Source: Lentisphaeria bacterium
GTDB lineage: Bacteria; Verrucomicrobiota; Lentisphaeria; Victivallales; Victivallaceae
Direction: 5' to 3'
Length of the DNA stretch: 53,894 bases
NCBI GenBank assembly: GCA_017466125.1
Contig: JAFTUS010000043.1
Span: 1 to 53,894, forward strand
In this document: in pieces, positions 18,013-27,256 of the stretch
Numbering within the stretch: the first letter of the stretch is position 1
How the letters are laid out: every line of letters starts with the position of its first letter
Notes under the pieces: generated by a model
What the model was told of the DNA's origin: nothing
Database searches by the model: none
Seen by the model: only the letters and a program-made list of their open reading frames with translations
Made by a program: the position numbers and the translations under genes

Positions 18013-20059
18013 GGCGGGTGAAATGAGCGCACTTCCCTGCCGCGAGCGTGACTGTCTTCACATCATTTGCCGAAAACACGTTTCCGTCGGCATCACGCCA
18101 CTCTCCGGCGGGGAAACGGAACGTTACTGCGGCATCCCGCAAAGCGGTGAAGCTGAACTCCTTCCGGTCACCGGAGAAACGCAAACCGCCGGGAACCGCG
18201 ATGTTCCGGCAGAAGATCTCCCGGTCTTCGGGAAATCCGGCAAAGAGTTCCAATACCCCGGATCGCTCAAAGAGATAACAATCCAGAATTGCCGCAACGA
18301 CCCCCAGCCCCGCATCCATCTGCATAACGCGGTTGTTGCCGCACAGTCCGTTGGAAAATCCTTTGAAATTGGCATCGTGCAGAGTCCGTCCGCCTTTGTT
18401 GGTGTAGACCTGCGGCCACATCTGCAACAGGAATTGCGCCATATCCGGATTGCCGAAACGGGTGTGCAGCATCACAGCCCACGGGAAACTCCATCCCGCC
18501 CATTCGCCCATGCCGTGTGAGATCCAACTGCGCAAACTCTTTTTCAGCACCTCTTCCGGAATACGATCCGCCACATTGAACGGACAGACTGCGCCCAAAT
18601 GAGAATGGTGACGGTGGCTCATATCCAGTTTCAGATCCTCCCAGAGACCGATTTCACCGTCAACTTCCGTAAAGACGGGCAGTTTCTCCTGAATGTCCAG
18701 CCATTTTGACGGGATCTCCACATTCAACAGTTCTGCGGCGGAAACGATATCCCTCAACAGACGGTGGATCGCCGCCAGATGGAAAGAGGGATTTTTCCCG
18801 CAGGCATCGACCTCGGAACCGCGATATTCGGGGGAAGTCAGCCACGGCAGAGCGTAGGCTTTGCCGTCAAATTCCAGCATGGCTTCGTAAACGCGCATCA
18901 CGCCGCACATAAAATCAAATCCGAAACGGCGCAGAAAATCCACATCGCCGGAGTAACGTGTATATTCATACATCATATCCGCCATCCAGCCCGCAGAAGT
19001 ATGATCCACCGTACCCGCCCAAAATCCGCCCATGTTCACACAGCGGTCATCCACCGCATGGGGGATCATATAGCCATCGGAAATACCGGTGAAACATTCC
19101 GCATTGTAACGCATCCGCTCTTTCCAACTCTCCATCATAGCCCAGAGCGGCTTCAGATTGTCGAACAGCCCCGCACGGCAGGCGGGCCAGTAGCACATCT
19201 GCACATTGATATTGAAGTGGTAATCGGAACTCCACGGCGGAAGCTGGTCATCTTCGATCCACGGCCCCTGCAATCCCGCCGGGACACCGTCTGCGGCGGT
19301 CATCCCCTGAAAACTGAAAATGCCCCGGTAATAGAAGGAGTCGGCAACGGCATTTCCTGTACTGATCTCCGGTATTTTTTCCCAGAAATCCTGCCAGCAG
19401 CGTTTATTTTCCTCTTCCAGTTCCGCAAAAGTACCGCTGACAGCCTCCGGACGCTCCCCGCGATAGAAGCGGAAAAAGACACCGTCTGCTGTTTCAGCAC
19501 TCACAAGTCCGTATGCGGGGTCGTGAGGCATGACCTGATGAAAACCGTTTCCGAACTTTTCCGGCGGCAGAAAACCCCGTTCTTTCAGGACAGGGGCAAG
19601 ATCGTAACCGGGAACGATCTGATATTCCACTGCTCCGCGGAACGCAAAAATATCTTTGTCTTTCTGCGCCAGACGGATATCAACACTCTTTCCGCCGCCT
19701 TCGACATTCAGCAAACCGTCTTTCAAAGACAGCGTAACTCTTTCAGCCCCGGGGAACGGCAGAACGATCCGTGCCAGCGGGACGGTACTCGGCTGAACCG
19801 CCGGACGTTTGAACATCTGACGGATGCGTGCGCCGTCGCGTTTTTCCAGTGCTTCACAGAAATTTTTATACGTTTGATCTTTCTGCCACAAATTGCCCCC
19901 CTGATGATCCCAGAGTGCGGTAGCTCCGACAGTGATATTGACAACTCCCTTTTCGCCCCAGACGGAAAGTCCGAGCGCACCGTTGCCGACAGCCAAACCG
20001 GTTTGGGCATGGTTCAGAGGAAATTCGGCAGATACTTCTTCATATTTCACAGGCAGCAT
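18005..20059 (-). CDS. GH95-like glycosidase (alpha-L-fucosidase or alpha-L-galactosidase type)
   Basis: A 684-aa enzyme without an obvious signal peptide. An N-terminal beta domain opens with AVGNGALGLSVWG, and an (alpha/alpha)6 barrel carries the GH95 hallmark LQGPWIEDDQLPPWSSDY then FNIN-QMCYWPA, in which the two Asn of NIN correspond to the catalytic-water residues of GH95 fucosidases. GH95 enzymes invert alpha-L-fucose or alpha-L-galactose linkages. Slightly short for the family (usually 750-800). It starts 20 bp after the beta-lactamase-fold gene with AAGGAG, so the two are co-transcribed. Likely acts on imported oligosaccharides. Confidence 0.82.
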   Translation of the reverse strand: MLPVKYEEVSAEFPLNHAQTGLAVGNGALGLSVWGEKGVVNITVGATALWDHQGGNLWQKDQTYKNFCEALEKRDGARIRQMFKRPAVQPSTVPLARIVLPFPGAERVTLSLKDGLLNVEGGGKSVDIRLAQKDKDIFAFRGAVEYQIVPGYDLAPVLKERGFLPPEKFGNGFHQVMPHDPAYGLVSAETADGVFFRFYRGERPEAVSGTFAELEEENKRCWQDFWEKIPEISTGNAVADSFYYRGIFSFQGMTAADGVPAGLQGPWIEDDQLPPWSSDYHFNINVQMCYWPACRAGLFDNLKPLWAMMESWKERMRYNAECFTGISDGYMIPHAVDDRCVNMGGFWAGTVDHTSAGWMADMMYEYTRYSGDVDFLRRFGFDFMCGVMRVYEAMLEFDGKAYALPWLTSPEYRGSEVDACGKNPSFHLAAIHRLLRDIVSAAELLNVEIPSKWLDIQEKLPVFTEVDGEIGLWEDLKLDMSHRHHSHLGAVCPFNVADRIPEEVLKKSLRSWISHGMGEWAGWSFPWAVMLHTRFGNPDMAQFLLQMWPQVYTNKGGRTLHDANFKGFSNGLCGNNRVMQMDAGLGVVAAILDCYLFERSGVLELFAGFPEDREIFCRNIAVPGGLRFSGDRKEFSFTALRDAAVTFRFPAGEWRDADGNVFSANDVKTVTLAAGKCAHFTRLN

Positions 20060-20079
20060 TTTTATTCTCCTTATTTTAT

Positions 20080-21132
20080 TTACCAGTGACGGATGGGTAA
20101 TCCAAGTTCTTCTGCAATGCGGTCACGCAGCGGGTGCAGCGGGTGACGCGGATCGATACGGTTTTTTGTAAATCCCAATGCCAGATGATTTCTGCGGTCG
20201 AGCAGACCTTCGGAGCCGATCGCTCCGCCGTGACCGATCACGCCGGAGAGGTCGTTTTCAAAACCGTACGTCACAAAGCCGAGTCCGAAACGGGGCCAGC
20301 ACCAGACCGGATCGACCGGATCATCGGCGGCGCGCCGGGTGATGGCGGCATGGGCGACCGTCTCTGCTTTCAGCAGATGCCCCGTATCCAATGCGGCGTA
20401 AAATGCGGCAATGGCTCTGGCACTCATGATGCCGTTGAATGACGGGATACAGGCTTTCTGCAAAGCACGGCAACTGCTTTGTGCGATGCGGTCGGCGCAA
20501 TTCTCCGTTTGAGAACCATCCAGCGGAACGAACCGCTTCAAACCATCGTCTGAAATTCCGAAAAACATCTCGTTTTCCAATCCCAGCGGAGCAATGACTT
20601 CATCGTGCATGATCTGCGGCAGAGTTCTGCCGTCTGCTCTGGAGGCGGTTTCGCCGAGCAGCCATGCGAAGGTATGCGGATGATAACTGCACTTTGTTCC
20701 CGGTTTCCATGCGGGAGCCATTTCCGCCAGTCTGCTGCACATCAGTTCCCAATCGGCAAGTTCTTCCAAATCGGCATGTTCCGGGTCGGCGGACATGGCA
20801 CTCCGGTGGGTCAGCACATGCCAGAGAAGCATATTTTCCTTGTCGTTGCAGCCAAATTCGGGCCAGACATCGGCAATGCGGGTGGAATAAGAGAGCGTTC
20901 CCTTTTCCACCAGACGGTGAATGGCGGCGGCAAGTACGGGTTTGCCGACGGAAAAAACAGGGAAAAGCGATTTTGTTGTGACCGGTTCATCTTTATCGGG
21001 CGCAACAGTTCCGGCGCAGAGATCGGCAACCAGTTCCCCTTTGTAATAAATGGCAAGCTGACAACCGCACTCCAAGCCGGAGGCAACGGCATCATCAAGC
21101 AGAGATTGTAATTTTTTTACATCGATTTTCAT
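20080..21132 (-). CDS. Beta-lactamase-fold serine hydrolase (class C / EstB type)
   Basis: A 350-aa protein with the SxxK motif as SVGK (FPVFSVGKPVLAAAIHRLVEKG), a Tyr motif in CSYHPHTFAWLLGE in place of the usual YxN, and HGGAIGSEG in the position of KTG. This combination is typical of family VIII esterases and related peptidases rather than true beta-lactamases. No signal peptide is evident, so it is probably cytoplasmic. It is first of a pair with the GH95 gene and may remove ester groups from the same oligosaccharide; that role is inferred from position only. Confidence 0.85.
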   Translation of the reverse strand: MKIDVKKLQSLLDDAVASGLECGCQLAIYYKGELVADLCAGTVAPDKDEPVTTKSLFPVFSVGKPVLAAAIHRLVEKGTLSYSTRIADVWPEFGCNDKENMLLWHVLTHRSAMSADPEHADLEELADWELMCSRLAEMAPAWKPGTKCSYHPHTFAWLLGETASRADGRTLPQIMHDEVIAPLGLENEMFFGISDDGLKRFVPLDGSQTENCADRIAQSSCRALQKACIPSFNGIMSARAIAAFYAALDTGHLLKAETVAHAAITRRAADDPVDPVWCWPRFGLGFVTYGFENDLSGVIGHGGAIGSEGLLDRRNHLALGFTKNRIDPRHPLHPLRDRIAEELGLPIRHW

Positions 21133-21153
21133 TTTGTCTTTCCCTTTGAAAAA

Positions 21154-21732
21154 TTATTTTCCGCCAATCATATCCGGTACAGATTTCACACTGATACAGC
21201 CCGGAATGGGCGATGCTATCTTTATTGTTTCATCCGAAAGCAGGATACCGACCGGAATATCCTCTGCCTCCGACACCGTTTCCGCCGATGCAGAAACGGC
21301 CTCCGCCTCCTCCTCCGTCGATGAAAGCGTACAGGAAAAAATATTCATGCAGTTCTGACAGCCGACAAGCCCCATGTGCGGAATAAAATTCAACTGATAG
21401 TGCGCTCCGCAAAACGGACATGCCACACGGCTTGAACCGTCTTCGCCCGGAGCGAGCGTTTTTGCACAGCGGAAAGCGATGTTCCGGATCACCTGACAGG
21501 AGTGACCGCAGGAGGAACAGACCAACGTTTTCTGACGGTAAGGGGAATTTTGCCGGGCGTGACACTCCGGACACTCCCACAGAATATCTTCAGGATCGCT
21601 TTTCAAACCTTCCCCGATTGTAATGACAAAATCCTCTCCGCAAAACGGACAGATCGCCGCTTCGCCCTCCCACTCCGTATAAACGTGGATCTCCGTCTGA
21701 CAATGGGGACACTCTGCACATATTTTTGCCAT
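21154..21732 (-). CDS. Multi-zinc-ribbon protein of unknown function
   Basis: A 192-aa protein whose first 130 residues contain repeated CxxC pairs (CPHC, CPFC, CPEC, CSSC, CPFC, CQNC), enough for three zinc ribbons. The C-terminal 60 residues are acidic and Ala/Ser/Glu-rich, ending with a short hydrophobic stretch. I use ATG 21732 with AGGTG upstream; an in-frame GTG at 21738 overlaps the stop of the FAD gene. It is translationally coupled to that gene. Such ribbons bind nucleic acid or protein; no function can be assigned. Confidence 0.75.
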   Translation of the reverse strand: MAKICAECPHCQTEIHVYTEWEGEAAICPFCGEDFVITIGEGLKSDPEDILWECPECHARQNSPYRQKTLVCSSCGHSCQVIRNIAFRCAKTLAPGEDGSSRVACPFCGAHYQLNFIPHMGLVGCQNCMNIFSCTLSSTEEEAEAVSASAETVSEAEDIPVGILLSDETIKIASPIPGCISVKSVPDMIGGK

Positions 21733-21734
21733 AC

Positions 21735-23324
21735 TCACACCTTTTGTTTCAACATTTGTTCTGCAAGTTTGATTCCGTCAACGGCGGCTGACATAATGCC
21801 GCCGGCGGCCCCGGTACCTTCGCCGCCGAGCCAGAGATTGGCGCAACTGCTCATCAATGTTTCAGGCTGCCGGAGGAAACGGACAGGGCTTGAGACACAA
21901 CTTTCCAAACCGATCAGCACGCCCTCTTTTTCAAAACCGCGGCAAAGACGGTCAAAATGCCTGATCGCCGCCCGCAGAGCCGTCTGCAACTCACCGGGAA
22001 TAAGTTCATCGATCCTCCCCGGACGGACACCGGTCTGACTGGAACACCCGCGCTTGCTCAATTTGTTCTGCCCCGCAAGAAAAGCGGAGGCATCCTGTGC
22101 GGGAAGCGTATAATCTCCGCCGCCCATTTGAAAACATCTCCGTTCCAGTTCCGTCAGAAAAGAACGGACTTCACGGGAGGAATTGAAGCGTTCCGGCGGC
22201 AGTGTCATGATAAGACAGCCGTTGGCAAACTTTCCGGAACGGGCACTGTCGCTCATGCCGTTGGTCACACTCTGATTGCTCCAGGCAGTCGCATTGAGAA
22301 CCTCTCCCCCCGGACACATGCAGAATGTACTCACATTTGCAACATTTCCGCCGGGACGGGAGACCATGTGATACTCCGCCGCCCCGAGACATTCCGGACG
22401 GGATCTGCCGCGCAAATTGAATTGACGGTCGTCTATGAGGGATTGCGGATGTTCGATACGGCAGCCGATCTGAAATGATTTCAGCGCATATTCCACGCCG
22501 CTCTTCTCCAAGTTTTCCACAAGTGCGCGCCCCCCCAGCCCCGGAGCGATCAAAGTGGCGGGTGCTTCCAGTTTTTCCCCGTCAGCAGTGATAACGCCTT
22601 TGCAGAGACCGTCTTCGATCCACGCTTTGCTTACGGAACAGTTAAAACGGAATTCTCCGCCGAGCGCAATGATTTTTTTACGGATTTCAGCGATTGCAAG
22701 GCGGAGTTTATCCGAACCGATATGGGGACGTTTGTCATAACGGATCTCAGGCGGGGCACCGGCATCGGCAAACGTTTTCAGCACAAAGGCGGCACGGGGG
22801 TCTTTCGTACCGGTATAGAGTTTTCCGTCGGAGAAAGTTCCTGCGCCCCCTTCGCCGATCAGCAAGTTGCTCTCTTCATCCAGTTCACGTGTCTGCAGAA
22901 ACTTCCGGTAATCGGCGTAACGCTCTTCCACGCATTTCCCCCGGTCAAGCACCACGGGTCTGCATCCCGCCATTGCCAGCGCAAGAGCGGCGAACAATCC
23001 GCAGGGGCCGGTACCGACGACAATGGGGTGTTTCAAACGGCTCTCCGCCAGTTCCAGTTGAACTTCAGAGGCGGCGAGCAGAGTTTCCGGAGGAGCGGCA
23101 TCCAACAGCGGTATTCCCGGCATATTTTCGTTTAGTTCCGCCAATATCGTATACAAAATCACCGGAGTTCCCCGCCGGGAGTCAATACTGCGGCTGAGAA
23201 TGCACGAGCCGATCAGCGCATCCGCAGAAACACGGATCTCTTTCAAGGCTTTCTTCACGGCATAAACATCCGCATTGCCGGAAATGCGCATGGCATCCAG
23301 CCTTGTTTTAAGCAACGTATACAT
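21735..23324 (-). CDS. FAD-dependent oxidoreductase of the COG2509 type
   Basis: A 529-aa flavoprotein. A short N-terminal domain (1-100, ferredoxin-like) precedes a Rossmann FAD motif, VVGTGPCGLFAALALAMAG, then LIGEGGAGTFSDGKLYT, the hallmark of this widespread uncharacterised family, and near the C-terminus NLWLGGEGTGAAGGIMSAAVDG. The reaction is unknown. It starts one base inside the stop of the preceding membrane-protein gene (TAATG), so the cluster is translationally coupled. Confidence 0.85.
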   Translation of the reverse strand: MYTLLKTRLDAMRISGNADVYAVKKALKEIRVSADALIGSCILSRSIDSRRGTPVILYTILAELNENMPGIPLLDAAPPETLLAASEVQLELAESRLKHPIVVGTGPCGLFAALALAMAGCRPVVLDRGKCVEERYADYRKFLQTRELDEESNLLIGEGGAGTFSDGKLYTGTKDPRAAFVLKTFADAGAPPEIRYDKRPHIGSDKLRLAIAEIRKKIIALGGEFRFNCSVSKAWIEDGLCKGVITADGEKLEAPATLIAPGLGGRALVENLEKSGVEYALKSFQIGCRIEHPQSLIDDRQFNLRGRSRPECLGAAEYHMVSRPGGNVANVSTFCMCPGGEVLNATAWSNQSVTNGMSDSARSGKFANGCLIMTLPPERFNSSREVRSFLTELERRCFQMGGGDYTLPAQDASAFLAGQNKLSKRGCSSQTGVRPGRIDELIPGELQTALRAAIRHFDRLCRGFEKEGVLIGLESCVSSPVRFLRQPETLMSSCANLWLGGEGTGAAGGIMSAAVDGIKLAEQMLKQKV

Positions 23325-24316
23325 TATTTGAATTCCGCATCCCGCCGGGAACGTGCTTCTGTGGCTGAACGTACATCACGGGCTTTTTGAATGGAACGGC
23401 CATAAACGGATGCAGGAGCAGATGAGGTGCTTTGCTTTTTACTGCGCTTCTTCCGTTCGGGAGCGAGCGGTTTATAAGTCTGTTCGCCCCCTGCTTCATT
23501 TTTCACCTGCATACGGGTTCTTTCCACAGGAGCCTTTACGGGTCTGGTATCGCGTTCGGGGGCTTTGCCCTCTTCCGGCTTGACATGTTCTTCCCCGCCG
23601 ATATCCACTTTAAGGAGATCGCCCAACTGCTGCCGGGCCTTGGCGGTGCTTTCGTTGTTATCGATGGCTTTATTCAGCACTTCGACCGTCTTCATCGTTC
23701 TGCCGAAAACGGCGTTTGTCACACGGTCGGCAACTCCGAGCGAAACCTTTTTCCCCTCAACTTTCTCCCCGCGTTTTTTGTACAGAAGATTTTCCAGATT
23801 TTTCCGGCAGGAGATATTCATATCGGAGTTATTCAAAGCCCGGTTGACGATCGAAACAGTCACCATGCTTCTGCTCAACGTCATTTTGCGGAACTCTTCA
23901 TTGTATTTTTCCGGGATCTGATTGTGGATGCTGCTGACAAGAATAATAAGCATCAGCAGATCCGTCAGCACCACGCCGAACAGGAAACCGTTGATACCCG
24001 AAACCACAAGATTGAACCCCTTGGGCAATTTGAATACCCCGAAGTCCACCGGACAGAACGTGTGCGTGATCACAGCGGCAAGAAAAGTAAAGACCGGCAC
24101 CCCGATAATCAGCATCAGCAACTGTTCCCTGCCGTCTGACCAGGAGGCGGGGAGCAAACCGAAAATCGCTTCGCTCACCGCAGGAGACATTGCTCCGAAA
24201 TAAAACGCCAGAAGTGCGCACACCGCCCAGAGGTAACTCTGGATCGGTTTGAAAGCGGTTCCGCCGAATATGGCGGCAAAGGGGATCGCCCAGAAAATCA
24301 ATATGCAAACAATCAT
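23324..24316 (-). CDS. Integral membrane protein, possibly CvpA-like, with basic disordered tail
   Basis: A 330-aa protein with four predicted membrane segments in residues 1-135 (for example CALLAFYFGAM, MLIIGVPVFTFLAA, GFLFGVVLTDLLMLIIL), laid out like CvpA-family proteins. The remainder is hydrophilic, and the last 80 residues are rich in Lys, Arg, Ser and Pro and probably disordered. No enzyme motif is seen. It overlaps the preceding gene by 4 bp (ATGA), so it is coupled to the GspE-N-like protein. Confidence 0.7.
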   Translation of the reverse strand: MIVCILIFWAIPFAAIFGGTAFKPIQSYLWAVCALLAFYFGAMSPAVSEAIFGLLPASWSDGREQLLMLIIGVPVFTFLAAVITHTFCPVDFGVFKLPKGFNLVVSGINGFLFGVVLTDLLMLIILVSSIHNQIPEKYNEEFRKMTLSRSMVTVSIVNRALNNSDMNISCRKNLENLLYKKRGEKVEGKKVSLGVADRVTNAVFGRTMKTVEVLNKAIDNNESTAKARQQLGDLLKVDIGGEEHVKPEEGKAPERDTRPVKAPVERTRMQVKNEAGGEQTYKPLAPERKKRSKKQSTSSAPASVYGRSIQKARDVRSATEARSRRDAEFK

Positions 24317-25002
24317 TTTTTCAGAGCCTCCACTTCTTCGTCCCCCTGTTGGGTCTTCATCTCCTGTGCCGGACGTTTTATCATATATAATTTTTCACCG
24401 CCGAAAAATCCCTGCGAACGGACTTCGAGCAGAATTTCCTGTCCGTCATATTTGACTTTGAAATAGCCCTGCTGCAGTTCTTTGTGACTTTCCGGATCCA
24501 TGCCTGCCGCCATTTTGATACCGGCGATCAACTCCATGCCGAGGGTTTGATTCAACTCAAACTGTCTGCTTTCGACTTTATCGGTCACAAAATTGACTGC
24601 CACTGTTTTATTGGGCTTGGGCAGAAGCCGCGCCGACTGCGCTTCAGAGGCGATCAATTCTTTCATCATGATCCCGAGAACGAGGACTCCTTCCCCGTGG
24701 ACACCGCATGTGTTGCCGCCCTCAAAAACCGGCATACGGGTATGATCCAGATAGATGATGCGCTTCTCTTTTTCTTCGCCGCCCTCAAGTTTATTTTCAA
24801 GCTGGTTCCAGAAAATCGTAAAACGTTTATAGAGAAAAACGCCAAGCCAGATCACCGGTCCGATGAACATGGCGGAAAAATAAAGCAGTTTTTCAATGGA
24901 TTCATCGAACAGATAACTGCTCTGCCGGATTTTTTCCAGTGATTTGAAGCACCCGAAACACCAGGCAAGCAGCAATAAAAACGAAAAAAAGTTGTAAAGC
25001 AC
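24313..25002 (-). CDS. Membrane-anchored protein with GspE/PilB N-terminal-like domain and no ATPase core
   Basis: A 229-aa protein with two N-terminal membrane segments (about 2-18 and 41-61). The soluble part contains LNQTLGMELIAGIKMAAGMD followed by LQQGYFKV and LEVRSQGFFGGEKLYMI. By eye this follows the pattern of the domain just before the Walker motif in type II secretion / type IV pilus ATPases (RiKvmagmD, PQdGr, lRvS, hGEkvV). No Walker A, Asp box or tetracysteine motif exists, so it cannot hydrolyse ATP by that fold. The start is the first gene of the minus-strand cluster, divergent from the esterase. The domain match is from memory of the family. Confidence 0.65.
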   Translation of the reverse strand: MLYNFFSFLLLLAWCFGCFKSLEKIRQSSYLFDESIEKLLYFSAMFIGPVIWLGVFLYKRFTIFWNQLENKLEGGEEKEKRIIYLDHTRMPVFEGGNTCGVHGEGVLVLGIMMKELIASEAQSARLLPKPNKTVAVNFVTDKVESRQFELNQTLGMELIAGIKMAAGMDPESHKELQQGYFKVKYDGQEILLEVRSQGFFGGEKLYMIKRPAQEMKTQQGDEEVEALKK

Positions 25003-25110
25003 GGCAACACCCTTATATTTACGTAAACATGCACGGTTAAAAGATACTCCATACTCTGCAATTTTTCAAATCACAAGTCGCCTTTTACTCTATTTTTATG
25101 AAAAATATTA

Positions 25111-25139
25111 TTGCATAAATAAAAGTTTTGTGGTATATT
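25111..25139 (+). promoter_or_regulatory. Sigma-70 promoter of the esterase gene
   Basis: TTGCAT, 17 bp, TATATT, about 35 bp before the start codon; a near-consensus spacing in an AT-rich divergent intergenic region. Confidence 0.65.
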
Positions 25140-25173
25140 AGACAAAAGAAGCAACCTCAAGGAAAATCTTACT

Positions 25174-26316
25174 ATGAAAACCCCGTTTGAAAATATTGAA
25201 AACTGGTTTCAGACTCCGCATGTTGAAGAGACTGAAAAATTCACTTACCCCGGCATCCATCAGATTTTTTATGAAAGTGTGCCGTACAAGGGAAAAACGA
25301 CCAAAGTATTCGCCTGTTACGGACTCCCGACAGGGGCATCTGCCGAAAAACCGGTTCCGGCAGTCGTTCTCGTTCACGGCGGCGGGGCTACCGCTCTTGC
25401 CGACTGGGTGGAACTGTGGAACAAACGGGGGTATGCAGCAATCTCCATGGATACCTGCGGCTGTGTTCCGGCATGGTCCCCCAATCCTTATTACGCAACG
25501 TGGCCGCAGCATGAAGCAGCCGGCCCCCGCGGATGGGGAAACATTCCCGCCGCAAATGATGTTCCGCAAGATCAGTGGGTATACCACGCTGTTGCGGCAG
25601 TTATCACGGGACACTCCTTTCTGCGTTCTCTGCCCGAAGTGGATACCGCCCGCATCGGCATTACCGGCATTTCATGGGGCGGCGTTCTGACATGCATCGC
25701 AGCGGGTCTGGACGACCGTTTTGCGTTTGCCATGCCGGTTTACGGCTGCGGATTTCTTAACCGTCCGGATTGCTCCCTCAACCGCAAGGACAATCCAAGT
25801 GCAGAGCAAATACAGAGATGGTTTGAACTCTGGGACCCGTCGCATTATCTGCCATCGGTAAAATGCCCGATGTTCTTTCTGGCGGGGAGCAACGACCTGC
25901 CGTTTCCACTGGATTCCCTTGCCGACTCGATCGCGCTCGTCAGAAACGCCCGGCAACTGGTGATCTGTGAATATCCGCACGATCATACGATCTCCTGGCA
26001 GGAAGAGACGCTTTATGCTTTTGCGGCGGCGGTCGCTTCCGGCAGAGAAAACACCTTGTTCCGCTTCACGCCCCCGACCGTGGAAAACAACTGCATAAAA
26101 ACCACCTTCAGCGGCGGGCAGCCGCCGCTGAAAGCGGAACTCTACTACACCTGCGGACAGGGTTTCTGGACCGGCAGAAAGTGGCGTTGCTCCGCCGCGG
26201 AGATCAACGGAAACACCATTTCCGCTCCCCTGCCGCCATTGACAACGGCAGCATACATTTCAGTCACGTTCTGCGACGGGACCCGTTATACTTCTGACAT
26301 AGTAAATATTCAGTAG
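25174..26316 (+). CDS. Alpha/beta hydrolase, acetyl-xylan-esterase / dienelactone-hydrolase-like
   Basis: A 380-aa hydrolase. The core shows VVLVHGGG (oxyanion region), the nucleophile elbow GISWGG (Ser167), a probable acid in LAGSNDLPF and the catalytic His in YPHDHT, in the order expected for an alpha/beta hydrolase. The layout with a long segment before HGGG and DTCGCVPAWSPN resembles acetyl-xylan esterases and related deacylases. No signal peptide, so probably cytoplasmic. A C-terminal beta-rich extension (about 290-380) is unusual. It converges on the AraC gene with a 3-bp gap. Likely removes acyl groups from glycan fragments. Confidence 0.82.
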   Translation: MKTPFENIENWFQTPHVEETEKFTYPGIHQIFYESVPYKGKTTKVFACYGLPTGASAEKPVPAVVLVHGGGATALADWVELWNKRGYAAISMDTCGCVPAWSPNPYYATWPQHEAAGPRGWGNIPAANDVPQDQWVYHAVAAVITGHSFLRSLPEVDTARIGITGISWGGVLTCIAAGLDDRFAFAMPVYGCGFLNRPDCSLNRKDNPSAEQIQRWFELWDPSHYLPSVKCPMFFLAGSNDLPFPLDSLADSIALVRNARQLVICEYPHDHTISWQEETLYAFAAAVASGRENTLFRFTPPTVENNCIKTTFSGGQPPLKAELYYTCGQGFWTGRKWRCSAAEINGNTISAPLPPLTTAAYISVTFCDGTRYTSDIVNIQ

Positions 26317-26319
26317 AAA

Positions 26320-27147
26320 TTACTTTTGCCGTGAAGTATACTCACGACGACAGCGGATCGGAGATGCTCCAAGAGCCCTTTTTATAAAACGGGTAAAGGT
26401 GTGAACATCTGCAAAACCGCACAATTTACTCATTTGCGTAACGTTTAAATCGGTTCCGTAAAGAAGTTCTCTTGCCCGCAACAGCCGGCAGTCTAAAATA
26501 CGGCGACCGGGAGATGGCAGCCCTTTTTCGACAAAAGCCTTGGTCAAGGTCGCACGGGAAGTCTGAAAATGTTCCGCCAATTGATTTACAGTAAGTTCCG
26601 GATCAGCGTAGTGTTCCTTTATATATTCATCTGCCCGCAATGCAAGATGACCAAAATGGGAATATTGTCCGGAATTACCGTCTGCATGTGCAAGGATATC
26701 CAGTAAAACGGCTCCGGAACGGCGGATCGAGAAAAGGTCTTTTGCGGCACAGAATTCATCCAATTTCTTAAACAGTTCTTCCGGATACTCCGAGTAAGTA
26801 TGCGTATGTCGGGGAAAGCCGTAGGAACTTACGATAGCAAGAGCCAAAGGTCCGGCAATGCGGATCCAGCGAAATATCCACTTATCCGAAAGTGCGTTCC
26901 GGCAAGGTTCTTCCCGGGGATAACAGAATGTTACCTGATCTTTCCCGAGAACGATCTTGCTGTTAGCGGTACTGATTACACCTGTACCGCTGATACCCCA
27001 AAAAATATCTATTTCCTGTGATAACAGACGGTCCGTTTTTTCAAAATGCCCCTTTATAAAGCAATTCGTCCCTGTTGTCTTTATATAAAACGGCACATAT
27101 TCAACATTGCCATCAAAATAATTGGTAAAATAATGCGGAGCAGTCAT
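26320..27147 (-). CDS. AraC-family transcriptional regulator (divergent from pseudopilin/hydrolase operon)
   Basis: The N-terminal half (about 1-150) is a divergent cupin-like sensor. The C-terminal 100 residues form the AraC DNA-binding domain: LTVNQLAEHFQTSRATLTKAF is the first helix-turn-helix and NVTQMSKLCGFADVHTFTRFIKRALG the second. I start at MTAPHYFTNYF; the frame is open 9 codons further (27174), and neither start has a strong ribosome site. Only about 110 bp separate it from the pseudopilin start on the other strand, so it is the likely regulator of that operon. Confidence 0.87.
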   Translation of the reverse strand: MTAPHYFTNYFDGNVEYVPFYIKTTGTNCFIKGHFEKTDRLLSQEIDIFWGISGTGVISTANSKIVLGKDQVTFCYPREEPCRNALSDKWIFRWIRIAGPLALAIVSSYGFPRHTHTYSEYPEELFKKLDEFCAAKDLFSIRRSGAVLLDILAHADGNSGQYSHFGHLALRADEYIKEHYADPELTVNQLAEHFQTSRATLTKAFVEKGLPSPGRRILDCRLLRARELLYGTDLNVTQMSKLCGFADVHTFTRFIKRALGASPIRCRREYTSRQK

Positions 27148-27182
27148 TTTATATAATTCCCATTTATACAACAAAATGTCCT

Positions 27183-27211
27183 TTGCGAAAACTGGTTAAA
27201 TATAGTATATT
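27183..27211 (+). promoter_or_regulatory. Promoter of the pseudopilin/hydrolase/oxidoreductase operon
   Basis: TTGCGA, 17 bp, TATATT, 45 bp before the start codon; the ribosome site AAAAGGAG follows. It lies immediately beside the divergent AraC gene. Confidence 0.65.
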
Positions 27212-27256
27212 AAATGATAGATTTCAAGCCCCCAAACAAAAAAAAGGAGAAAAAAA

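Noticed and set aside
18764..20089. 441-codon plus-strand ORF opposite the GH95 gene
   Set aside because: Shadow frame without motifs; the minus strand shows the GH95 hallmark.
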